In this document: positions 1 through 9,857 of the stretch, in pieces
How positions within the stretch are numbered: the stretch's first letter is position 1
Layout: each line of letters begins with the position of its first letter
NCBI RefSeq assembly: GCF_947179165.1
Contig: NC_077245.1
Location: 19,381,740 to 19,445,739 of the forward strand
Direction: 5' to 3'
Length of the DNA: 64,000 nt
Origin: Solanum dulcamara
Lineage: Eukaryota > Streptophyta > Magnoliopsida > Solanales > Solanaceae
Notes under the pieces: generated by a model
Seen by the model: the letters and a program-made list of their open reading frames with translations, nothing else
What the model was told of the DNA's origin: nothing
Databases searched by the model: none
Position numbers and translations under genes: made by a program

Positions 1-330
1 AAGAAGGCACAAACAACCACTCTGAGGTGCTGGCAGCCATCTTTGGCTTATCTTGGTGACTTCATTTGGCATATACAGATGTCATCTTAGAAGATGACTC
101 AGAGCTACTCATTAGAAGGATAAAACAACTTGCTAAACCTCCATGGTCTGTCAAGGAGCAATTACAGAAGCTGCAGGAAATCAGCCACCAATTCCAAGCT
201 TTCCAATGCAACCACATCTATAGAGAGGCCAATTTTACAATTGATGCTTTGTATAAACATAGCCACAAGTGCTCTGCCCCACAAATGCACTAAGCAAGAA
301 CTCCCTAAGAAGCAAGAGCGTACATTGCAC
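1..330 (+). pseudogene. LINE-type RNase H-like domain remnant (RVT_3), 5' end outside the window
   Basis: Reading in the frame of the 75-residue stretch at 66-293 gives an RNase H-like fold typical of the C-terminus of plant non-LTR retrotransposon polyproteins. An N-terminal piece is readable from base 12 (SEVLAAIFGLSW), followed by an in-frame TGA at 57-59. Then come YTDVILEDDSELL (the acidic strand of the fold), a helix with PPWSVKEQLQKL, and the closing HIYREANFTIDAL motif. The domain ends near 290 and about 190 bases of 3' flank without a gene follow up to the insertion site of the gypsy element at 491. The start lies beyond the window edge, so length cannot be judged. It is a decayed fragment, not a working gene. 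A host RNase H-like gene is less likely because of the stop. Confidence 0.6.
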
Positions 331-490
331 TAGATAAGCTAGAAATGGCCAACTTCAGGAGAAGAAGACTCAAGAGGATTAAGAAACCACCTTGACCTCA
401 CCATCCTTATTGTTCTAACTTAATCTTTAAAATGGATATCTCTATGCTGAGTTATAACTACTTTGAAGGCTCTATAGTTAGGACCATTAT

Positions 491-1174
491 TGTAATGACC
501 TTGAGGGTGATTTTCGAAAATTTATACAAAAAACACGTGAACAGTAACACGCGTGAACAATAACACTTGTGAACAGTAACTTTTTGGGCAGAAAATGCCC
601 TTTTCTTTCCATTTCAATATTTTTCATCATTTGTTTGAGTTCTTGAACTCCTTGAGGTGATTTGAGAAGAGATTTTTGAGGCAAAGTGTTGGGTAAGTGA
701 TTTTTGACCTAAAACCTTCCTTTTTTATTAAGTTTTTAATGATTTTAACTCTTAAATTTTAGTTTTAAACCCCAAAAATATTTGTTTCTTTCCTAATCTG
801 AATTTAAGGAAAATTGTGATTTCTAACTCGTTTTGAGCTTTATTTTTATGGATTTTTCAACCATGAGTTCTTTATTATCAATAGAATGGGATTGTTCAAT
901 AAATATCCAGATTTGACCCTTTTCAAAAATAATTAATTTTTAGACCATTTTACCCTCGGTTCCGAAACCTATCAATATGGGTGTCATTGGACTCCTTGTG
1001 ATGTGTATTTTCATTGTTGATAGTGGGTTGTCATTCCGAGCACTAAATTCGAGAGTTGCTTATCCGGTGGAGGTATTCGAGTGCAGTTTCGATAATTGAG
1101 GTAGATTTGGCTATCTTTCTTTGAGATTAAGATGGGGTAATTAGTCATTCATATGTTATAGACTTTGGGATGGG
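491..1174 (+). repeat. 5' LTR of the chromovirus, truncated by an internal deletion
   Basis: Positions 491-1174 align with 6171-6839 of the 3' LTR with few differences. After the shared GACTTTGGGATGGG the copies part: the 3' LTR continues for another 1472 bp, while here the sequence jumps to leader sequence just upstream of gag. The deletion therefore removed the rest of the LTR and the expected primer binding site. It carries three units of a GTGAACARTAACAC word at 534-580, against two in the 3' LTR, and a splice-donor-like GTAAGTGA at 693. Confidence 0.85.
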
Positions 1175-1255
1175 AGAATTTCTTTCTTTTTACTCCCTTC
1201 GTGCGATTTATTCATATCAAGTGTTGTATACCTCTGATCTATTCCTTTTGTGCAG

Positions 1256-2640
1256 ATGGTGAGGACTAGAGCCACAATTATTGAGGGTGAGGCTGCACCT
1301 GCTGCTCGAGCCCCAGTACGCAGGCGAGGTAGAGGACGTGGTGGAGTTAGGGGATGAGGCCGAGCAAGGGGAGCGGCACCTGCTCGTGGATGAGCTAGAG
1401 AGCTATCACTTGAGCCCATGTATGAGCATGAGGATGACTTAGAGCAGAAGACTGAGGAGCAGAGGCCATCCCATCCTCCTGTGGTTCTCGATAGTGCTCC
1501 GATTCTTCAAGAGCTACTGGTTCGATTATTGGCTAGACTAGATGGTGCTCCTACCTCTGGTATTGTTTCAGGTGCTGTAGGTTCTCCTATCATAGTTGGT
1601 GCAACACCGCCAATTTAGGGGCTTAGTGTAGGATTTCAGACTCCTGGTTCATCTTCAATGCCTTTTATTGCACCTCCGAGATTTGCAGCTTCACCAATTT
1701 CTGCTAATGCTGCCATGTCGATAGCTGAGCAGAAGAGTTTTGAGAGGTTCATTCGATTGGCACCTCCAAGGTTTGATGGTAAAGCCGGAGAGAAAGCCTA
1801 TGACTTTTTGACTGAGTGCCAAGATAAGTTGTTCAACCTAGGCATTTTAGAGGCACATGGAGTTGCTTACACTTCATATCAATTTGCGAGAGTGGCCAAA
1901 GAATGGTGGAGGTCAATTCTTGCTCGTAGACCTATTGGTTCTCCTATGATGAGTTGAGAACAGTTTACTGAGGTGTTTCTTGAGAGATTTGTGCCTTATA
2001 GCCTTCGTGATCAGCGTATGGATGAGTTTCACAGACTGGATCAGGGCTCCCTATCTGTATCTGTGTACGAGACTTGCTTCCATGAGTTATCTCGTTATGC
2101 TATGTCGAGTATTCCCATCGAGTTTGAGCGGATTTGCAAACTAGTGAAGGGATTCGCCGGTTATCTCCAGGAGGCTACAGCCTCTCTTGTATTGTCTGGG
2201 GGTATGTTTCAAAGTATTATTGATCATGCCAGGATGATAAAGAGTATTCGACGTGCTAGATAGGGCGGGGCCAAGAGGTTTTGTCGGCAGGGTCAATTCA
2301 GCGATCATTCCTCCAAGGGTAGAGAATATTCGGGTTCAGGAACCTATGGTTATCAGGGCAGACCAGTCCAGGCAGCTATTCAGGGTTTTTTGAGCTCTAG
2401 AGGTCGTTTTGACACTTCTAGTTATTCCCCACGGAGTTCAGGTCCTCGAGGTTGTTATGTGTGTGATGAGTTTGGGCATAAGGCCCAAGATTTCCCCAAA
2501 TGTGCTCATTCTACTAGACGGCCTGGGGCACCAGTTGTTCGTTCTACAGATGCTCCAGCTATTCGAGGTTCATCGCAGAATACTAGAGGTGGCACCCATG
2601 GTGCTAAGGGTGGAGCACGAGGTGGTGCTCATGGGGGTTC
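1256..2640 (+). pseudogene. gag region (capsid and zinc knuckle), broken
   Basis: The structural gag of the chromovirus, starting at ATG 1256 directly after a TTTTGTGCAG acceptor-like sequence. The first residues are MVRTRATI followed by an Arg/Gly-rich segment, typical of this family. The retrotransposon capsid domain runs from about 1735 (SFERFIRLAPPRFDG) to 2263, with WWRSIL and FLERFVP landmarks. A CCHC zinc knuckle lies at 2453-2503: CYVCDEFGHKAQDFP, in which the last Cys position is Phe. In-frame stops occur near 1355 and 1390 and at 1616-1618, 1955-1957 and 2261-2263. The interrupted codons look like C-to-T or G-to-A changes (for example a Trp position read as TGA at 1955). The reading frame continues into pol without a frame change. 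Confidence 0.85.
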
Positions 2641-5600
2641 ACAGGCTAAGGGTGACCGTCAGTTATGCTATGCTATACCAGGTAGATATGAGGCAGAAGC
2701 CTCTGATGCAGTTATTACAGGTATTGTTCTAGTTTGCCATTATTCTGCTTCAGTATTATTTGACCCAGGGTCTACCTATTCTTATGTGTTGACTTATTTT
2801 GATGTGGGTATTGATTATGTGAGTGAGTCCCTTATTGTGCCTATTACTATTTCTACTCCAATAGGTGAATCTTTAGTAGTGGATCGGGTATACAAGGGAT
2901 GTTTGGTGACATTTTCGGGTAGAGAGACCCGTGCAGACTTGATTTTATTAGACATGCTTGATTTTGATGTGATACTGGATATGGACTGGTTATCTCCTTA
3001 TCATGCTATATTAGATTGTTATGCAAAAACCGTGATCTTAGCTTATCCCGGTTTACCTAGCGTGGTATGGAAAGGTAATCTGAGTTCATATCCTAATGGG
3101 GTGATATCTTATATTCGTGCTCATCGCTTGATGGATAAAGGTTGTTTGTCTTATTTGGCTCATGTACGTGATCTCACCATGGAGTCATCTCATATAGAGA
3201 CTACGAGGGTGGTGAGAGAGTTTATGGATGTATTTCCTATAGACTTGCCGGGAGTTCCTCCTGACCGTGATATCGATTTTATGATTGATTTGGAGCATGA
3301 CACTAAACCCATCTCTATTTCTCCTTATCGGATGGCTCCGGCAGAATTAAAAGAGTTGAAAGAACAATAAGAAGATTTATTGAAGAAAGGGTTTATTAGA
3401 CCTAGTGTATCACCGTGGGGTGCACCAGTTTTATTTGTGAAGAAGAAAGATGGTACTATGAGGATGTGTATTGACTATCGACAGTTGCACAAAGTCACTA
3501 TCAAGAACAAGTATCCTCTTCCTCGCATTGATGATTTATTTGACCAGCTTCAAGGTGCATCGGTATTCTCAAAGATTGATTTGAGGTCGAGTTACCATCA
3601 GTTGAGAGTTCGGGAATCTGATATCCCAAAGACTGCATTCAAGACTTGTTATGGGTATTATGAGTTTGTGGTTATGTCCTTCGGGTTGACTAATTCCCCG
3701 GCTGCTTTTATGGAGTTGATGAATTGGGTATTTCGACCTTATTTGGACTCTTTTGTGATCGTGTTTATTGATGACATCTTGGTTTATTCCAAGAATAAGG
3801 CGGATCATGTTAGGCACCTGAGGACAGTCCTTCAGAGATTGAGAGAGGAGAAGTTGTATGCAAAATTCTCCAAATGTGAGTTTTGGCTTGAGTCCGTGAC
3901 ATTCTTGGGTCATATAGTGTCCAAGGATGGTATTATGGTTGATCCAGCTAAAGTTGCAGCAGTTCGTGATTGGTTTAGGCCTACTTTGGTTACCGAGATT
4001 CGGAGTTTTATTGGGTTGGCAGGCTACTATCATCGGTTTGTTCAAGGATTCTCTTCTATTGCAGCCCCATTGACTAGGCTAACTCGAAAGACCATGGCAT
4101 TTCAGTGGACTGAGGAGTGTGAGGCGAGCTTTCAAAAGCTCAAGGAATTATTGACTTTAGCACCTATTCTAGCCTTACCCGAGGAGGGCGTGGCATTTAT
4201 TGTGTTTTGTGATGCTTCGGGAGTCGACTTGGGTGGTGTATTGATGTAAAAAGGTAGAGTTATAGCTTATGCTTCTCGACAGTTGAAGGTACATAAGAAG
4301 AACTATCCTACCCACGACTTAGAGTTAGTAGCGGTGGTGTTTGTTCTGAAGTTGTGGAGGCATTATCTCTATGGTGTGCATTGCGAGGTCTATACTGACC
4401 ACCGTAGCCTTAAGTATATCTTTTCTCAGCCGAATCTGAACAAGCGGCAGCGTAGGTGGTTAGAGTTATTGAAAGACTATGACATTACCATACTTTATCA
4501 TCCGGGAAAAGCTAATGTGGTAGCGGATGCCCTGAGTCGCAAAGCATCTAGCATGGGTAGTTTGGCCTTTCTTAAGGCTGTGGAGAGGCCTTTGGCATTG
4601 GAGGTTCAGTCATTGGCTAGACAGTTGGTCCGACTTGATATTTCTACACATCATGGTATTTTGGCCTTTGTGGAGGCTAGTCTACTTTGATGGACCAGAT
4701 TCGTACACACCAGTTTGAAGATGAAAAGTTGAGGGCCATTCGAGACAAAGTGTTAAGTGGTGAAGCAAAATCAGCCTCTCTTGATTCGGAAGAAGTTTTG
4801 AGGATTAATAGTCGAATTTGTGTGCCCAAGGTTAGTGAATGGGTACGTATGATATTGGAGGAGGCTTATTGTTCCAAGTATTTGATTCACCCGGGAGTGG
4901 CAAAGATGTTTCATGACTTGAAACAACACTATTGGTGGTGTGACATGAAGAGAGACATTATTGATTTTGTGGCTAAGTGTTTAAATTGCCAACAAGTGAA
5001 GTATGAGCATCAGAAACCGGGTGGTCCTATGCAAAGAATGCCCATTCCTGAGTGGAAATAGGAGCGTATCACTATGGACTTCGTGTCTGGATTACCCATG
5101 GCATTGGGTAAGTATGACTCTGTCTGGGTGATTGTGGATCGATTGACCAAATCAGCCCATTTCCTTCCGGTGAAGACTAGCTACAATGTGGATCAGTTAG
5201 CTAGGATCTATCTTTGTGAGATTGTTAGGCTGCATGGGGTGCCTATCTTTATTGTATCGGATCGGGGTTCAGTGTTCACCTCTCACTTTTGGAAGGCATT
5301 ACAGCGTGGTATGGGTACGCGGCTAGAGATGAGTTCAGCATTTCATCCCCAAACCGATGGTTAGTCCGAGCGGACTATTCAGGTGTTGGAGGATATGCTT
5401 AGGGCCTGTGTGATTGATTTTGGTGCCCGATGGGATCAATACTTGCCCTTAGCAGAGTTTGCCTATAATAACATATCACTCCAACATTCAAATGGCACTA
5501 TTTGAGGCATTGTATGGTCGTAGGTGTCGATCACCCATTGGATGGTTTGATTTTGTTGCGGTTGATGCATTGGATACTGACTTACTTAGGGATGCTGTGG

Positions 5601-6160
5601 AGCGGGTACGTTTGATTCAGGGTAGACTATTGACAGCTCAGATTCATCAGAAGAGTTATGCTAATAGGAGGGTTCATCCCTTAGAGTTCATGGTGGGTGA
5701 TTGCGTGTGGCTTAAAATATCGCCCATGAAGGGTGTGATGAGGTTCGGAAAGAAGGGCAAGCTTAGCCCAAGGTTTGTTGGCCCATTTGAAATCCTGAGG
5801 AGAGTAGGTGGAGTGGCATATAAGTTGGCCTTACCCCCTAAATTGTCAGCTGTCCATCCGGTGTTTCATGTTTCCATGCTTCGCAAGTACATACCGGATG
5901 AGTCTCAAGTGATTTTTTATGATGCGGTAGAGTTGAGTCCGGATTTGACTTATGAGGAAGAGCCGACAGTTATTCTATATAGGTGGCTTCGTAGACTCAG
6001 GACCAAGGAGGTCGCTTCGGTCAAGGTGCAGTGGCAGCATCGGCCTGCTGAGGAGGCGACTTGGGAGTTAGAGTCTGATATGCAAGCTCGGTACCCTCAG
6101 CTTTTTGAGACCCCAGGTACTTTATTTTATCTTATGTTCGAGGACGAACATCCTTTTTAG
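2641..6160 (+). pseudogene. pol region: protease, RT, RNase H, integrase, chromodomain; broken
   Basis: Domains in order. Protease about 2680-3060, with the active-site loop LFDPGSTYSY. Reverse transcriptase about 3300-3850, with [20 protein letters not shown] and the catalytic FIDD box at about 3766. RNase H about 4190-4550, with FCDASG, YTDHRSL and ADALSRK. Integrase about 4870-5520, with an HHCC finger ending CLNCQQVK, the catalytic Asp residues in MDFVSG and VSDRGS, and a Glu in SERTIQ. A GPFEIL/FHVSML linker comes next, then a chromodomain about 5950-6110 (YEEEPTVILYRW, EEATWELESDM). Chromodomains of this kind bind histone marks and guide integration to heterochromatin (family knowledge). 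Stops lie at 3368, 4247, 5059 and 5362, with frame shifts near 4685 and 5475. Nothing functional is expected from this copy. Confidence 0.9.
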
Positions 6161-6170
6161 TGGTGGATAT
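6153..6170 (+). promoter_or_regulatory. Polypurine-tract region before the 3' LTR
   Basis: TTTTTAGTGGTGGATAT directly abuts the 3' LTR. This is where second-strand priming is expected. The purine run is interrupted (GTGGTGGATAT), so the site is weak or decayed. The placement is secure because the LTR boundary is fixed by alignment with the 5' LTR; the function is inferred. Confidence 0.5.
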
Positions 6171-8311
6171 TATAATGACCTTGAGGGTGATTTTCAAAAA
6201 ATTGTACAAAAAACGCGTGAACAGTAACACGCGTGAACAGTAACTTTTTGGGCAGAAAATGCCCCTTTCTTTCCATTTCAATATTTTTCATCATTTGTTT
6301 GACTTCTTGAACTCATTGAGGTGATTTAAGAAGTGATTTTCGAGGCAAAGTGTTGGGTAAGTGATTTTTGACCTAAAACCTTCCTTTTTCATTAAGTTTT
6401 TGATGATTTTAACTCTTAAATTTTAGTTTCAAACCCCAAAAATCTTTGTTTCTTCCCTAATCCGAATTTAAGGAAAATTGTGATTTCTAACTCGTTTTGA
6501 GCTCTATTTTTATGGGTTTTTCAACCATGAGTTTCTTATTACCAATAGAATGGGATTGTTTAATAAATTTCCAGATTTGACCCTTTTTGAAAATAGTTAA
6601 TTTTTAGACCATTTTACCCTCGGTTCCGAAACCTATCAATATAGGTGTCATTGGACTCCTTGTGACGTGTATGTTTCATTGTTGATAGTGGGTTGTCATT
6701 CCGAGCGCTGAATTCGAGAGTTGCTTGTCCGGTGGAGGTATTCGAGTGCAGTTTCGATAATTGAGGTAGGTTTGGCTATCTTTCTTTGAGATTGAGATGG
6801 GGTAATTAGTCATTCATATATTATAGACTTTGGGATGGGGTTGTAGTATAAGTTGAGAATGTTATATATATTGTGATGTCCGTGTGGAGGCTTATTTATT
6901 AATATGTTGCCGTGATGGGGTTTATTTGTATTACATAGCCCGTGTGGGGGCCTTATTTATTATCTTATTTGCTTTGAGAGCATGTGAATTATGATTTGCC
7001 TAAGAGAGAGGCTTGAGTATATTATTTGACTTGTGATGCCGCCTGAGAGATTGAGTTGGGGGTTTTGAGCATACTTGAGTATTGAAATATTGTTGAGAAA
7101 GGGGTGAATATTTAAATGAAAGTGTGTTCTTTCCGTTACTATTTATTGAGGGTAAATATCATGTGTAGGTTAAGTTTTGAGAACTTTGAACCTTATACCA
7201 CATGTGAGTTGATTATTACTTCCATGCATATGTGTTTTGATGCATTCATCCTCATTCATCATATCATGAAACATGGAAAGTTGAGAAATATGGAAATTCT
7301 TTTTGAGAAAGAAAATGAAACACCTTTAAACCTTTGTATCTTGAGTCCCTGACCGAGGCAGTTTTCCGGCAAAGTAGTGGATGCATTGTGATCCCAACCT
7401 TTGTATCTTGAGTCTCTGACCGAGGCAGTTTTCCGGCAGGATAGTGGATGCATTATGATCCTAACCTTTGTATCTTGAGTCCTTGACCGAGGCAATTTTC
7501 CAACAGGGTAGTGGATGCATTGTGATCCCTTGACCACGAGGAGGTGGCAAGGATAATGAGATATTATGATTGAGGTATATGGTCTGCGAGACCCCCAAGG
7601 GTCCTGTTTGGTAGCACAGCTCGGCAGGTGTATACGACAGACTGTGCGATAGTCTTGATTCCACCGTACCACTACATCATTGCATCATCATATTGCATTG
7701 CATTGCATTGATATCTGTGCTGCTTGAATTATATGATTAATTGTGATTATGAGCTGTTATTATGGGTTTACTTTACTCGCGTCAATATATATATAAACTG
7801 GCGGCACCGATGCCGAAGTGGAACTTTTCTGTATGCAGGTGGATGCGTTCCTTAGTTTATTTCATAGGTTTGATTAATTCCTTATACTCAGTCAGCTAAA
7901 ACCTACTGAGTACATGTGAATTGTACTCACCTCTACTTCTGTGTCCCTTTTTGATGCAAATACTAGTCGGGGTACCCCATGTGGCAGTTAATATTCTAGC
8001 GGATTGTGTATTCTCAGATTAGTGGTGAGGTCCCATAATTCGGATCGTCACTAGTCTATCTTTATTTTTCAGTCTTTTGTATCATTCAGAGACTTATGTT
8101 GTATCTTCAGATTCGAACCTTGTATTAGATGCTCTTTATACTTATGACACCAGATTTTGAGATAATTTCTTCATTGTTTTTTTTCTTTTTATTTAAATCG
8201 TGGCATCACTTTCCCCTTTGGGAGTCTTGTATGAGTTTTATTTTTAGGGTTACACATCAGATTGGGTTTTGAGATGTGTGTCATCATGACCTCATTTTTT
8301 GGGTCGTGACA
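6171..8311 (+). repeat. 3' LTR of the chromovirus (2141 bp, full length)
   Basis: It runs from TATAATGACC (a TG-to-TA change against the TGTAATGACC of the 5' copy) to GGGTCGTGACA and is followed by the TSD ATTAT. It shows features shared with the solo LTRs at 9858 and 41759: a palindromic-word cassette (6214-6244), a GTAAGTGA donor-like site at 6357, a GAGACCCCCAAGGGTCCTGTTTGG block near 7588, CTACTGAGTACATGTG near 7903, and acceptor-like TGCAG sites near 7834. A three-copy 67-bp tandem repeat is internal at 7331-7529. Confidence 0.9.
7331..7529 (+). repeat. 67-bp tandem repeat, three copies, inside the 3' LTR
   Basis: Units start at 7331, 7398 and 7465, each opening CCTTTGTATCTTGAGTC and containing GACCGAGGCA and GTAGTGGATGCATT. 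The period is exactly 67 in both steps. The related solo LTRs at 9858 and 41759 do not show this array at the matching place, so it expanded within this family. Confidence 0.9.
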
Positions 8312-8316
8312 ATTAT

Positions 8317-9589
8317 AAAGGGGAGAATCTCCCCTATTTATTTTCCTCCTAGAATAACCACACTACCACTAGAGATAAGGCATAGAGTAGTGTTTACCTC
8401 TTTCTCTTCTTGTTCCTGGTTGTGTAGGTACATGCAAAGTGGCTGGAGACCCAATCTTGTTAGTTTTTGGTACAACAATGGCAAGGTGAAACATTTGACA
8501 TGTTGGAACTTGGATTGGAGAAGCAAAAATGCTACAAAGATACAGATTCCTCCATGTGCAACACTTTAATCTTGCAAGCAACATCCAACAATAATATATT
8601 CCAATAACAATCCCAGCAGCCTGCAAAATATAACAAACACCTACAAGTTTTTGTGTGTGGCTATTTATTTGTTTGTGCAGGTACAGGAGTTTGTAGGTAG
8701 GAGTTCTATGTTTGTTTGCATTGTGTCTCTTTGTGCAGATACTAGATTACAGCAGCAGCAGCACCTGATCCTGGAGTTTTTACATCAACAACTTCAACAG
8801 CAACATCAGATGCCAGAAGCAATAAGCACTCAAAAGCATGTATTATACACATTGCACCAATATTATGGATTGTTTGTACTACAGCAGCAGCTGCTTCTAG
8901 AAGCAACACACATCAACATCAGCTTCAACATGTAACTTGCAATATCAAAAATAACTTCCAACTATTGTAGACTTGCAGTAATTCCAACAATTGGAGAACC
9001 CAAGAAGTTGAGGCTTGAATGGATAATCTGAGACGTTACTCGAGCGAACTTATTTAGCTGGTATAATTTCTCCCAATGACGTATACACTTTTCATATCCA
9101 AACTTGCAGCAATATGACATCATCTACTTTCCTTGCGTGAGGTACTCACATCTCATGGACAAACTTGGTATGACAAACCTAAGAAGGACAACAATGACAC
9201 GACCACTCTCAATCCATAGAAATCAGAAGTTTCGTATACTTGCTTTAATTTGATTTAGCTATGTTTCTAATGTAGCTTAGTTGAATATGACTAGTGTAGG
9301 TTTCTTTTCTGTATTTACATGGAAAGGGAGAGTCTCCCTCATTTATGTTTTTCTTAGTTGCATTATATCAATATGAGTCTTCTCATAGTTTTATTGCTTT
9401 CCATCTAGTATCGGGGATGAGTTAGCCGACTTATGAACCATCTAAAGGTCGAAGGTAAGATTTATGTCCCCCTCTATGTATTTTTATGTTTTTCATATAT
9501 GTTAAGGCTTGGGGGTGCTGCTCAACCCTTGACTGTGCATGAGAGGTGGGAGCCTCGATTAGGGTCTGTTCTCACGAAAAAAAAGAACA
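8317..9589. other. Gene-less stretch, probably LINE 3' flank and unassigned repeat
   Basis: No supported gene. It resumes the sequence interrupted at 491. Two similar motifs, AAGGGGAGAATCTCCCC at 8320 and GAAAGGGAGAGTCTCCCTC at 9321, followed by ATTTATKTTT, suggest two copies of one element's 3' end about 1 kb apart. CAG/CAA-rich sequence at 8752-8900 gives spurious Gln-rich open frames. A short A-run at 9578-9586 sits at the edge of the minus-strand gag piece that follows. Confidence 0.4.
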
Positions 9590-9857
9590 AGAAAATTATA
9601 AGCATCTTCAGATTCAGTAAACCTGAAGACCGGGGGTTTCAACTTCAAGAACTTAATAAAGAGATCATGTTGGTCATTAGGCATTACCGACCCTGTTCTC
9701 GATGACGTATCCATACGGAGAACCACAAAGGGTGCATGTTGTACTCCTTGATTCTGAGCTATTGGAGGCGCTTGACTCTAATTGGATAACCTATTGACAT
9801 AGATGAGAACCTGGTGGATCATCTCTGAAGTAGGCTGAAATAGTGTTTCCTTCTCAT
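9590..9857 (-). pseudogene. gypsy gag fragment (distal half), minus strand
   Basis: The reverse strand reads a gag-like segment around FLKLKPPVF, the conserved start of the retrotransposon capsid domain in plant gypsy elements. It is the continuation of the N-terminal gag piece at 12547-12764; the two were separated by insertion of the solo LTR 9858-12546. The gag breaks off near 9590, where unrelated sequence begins. Confidence 0.55.

Larger units (their letters stand above)
491..8311 (+). mobile_element. Ty3/gypsy chromovirus (Tekay/Del-like), nearly complete but dead
   Basis: A 7.8-kb LTR retrotransposon with a perfect 5-bp target-site duplication ATTAT (486-490 and 8312-8316). The order is gag, protease, reverse transcriptase, RNase H, integrase, chromodomain, which defines a chromovirus; the large LTRs and the C-terminal chromodomain fit the Tekay/Del clade (inference). 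gag and pol lie in one reading frame from ATG 1256, broken by several stops and two frameshifts. The 5' LTR lost its 3' two thirds together with the primer binding site, so the copy cannot be copied by the usual mechanism. It sits inside an older LINE remnant. Confidence 0.9.

Noticed and set aside
1156..1419. Minus-strand Pro/Arg-rich 87-codon frame
   Set aside because: Antisense of the Arg/Gly-rich gag N-terminus of the chromovirus.
3569..4045. 158-codon minus-strand frame opposite reverse transcriptase
   Set aside because: Shadow of the pol reading frame; no independent motif.
7259..7672. 137-codon minus-strand frame with repeated LSCRKTAS segments
   Set aside because: Generated by the 67-bp tandem array inside the LTR.
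8651..8935. Gln-rich + strand frame as a small gene
   Set aside because: Simple CAG/CAA repeats, no domain, and inside repeat-derived sequence.
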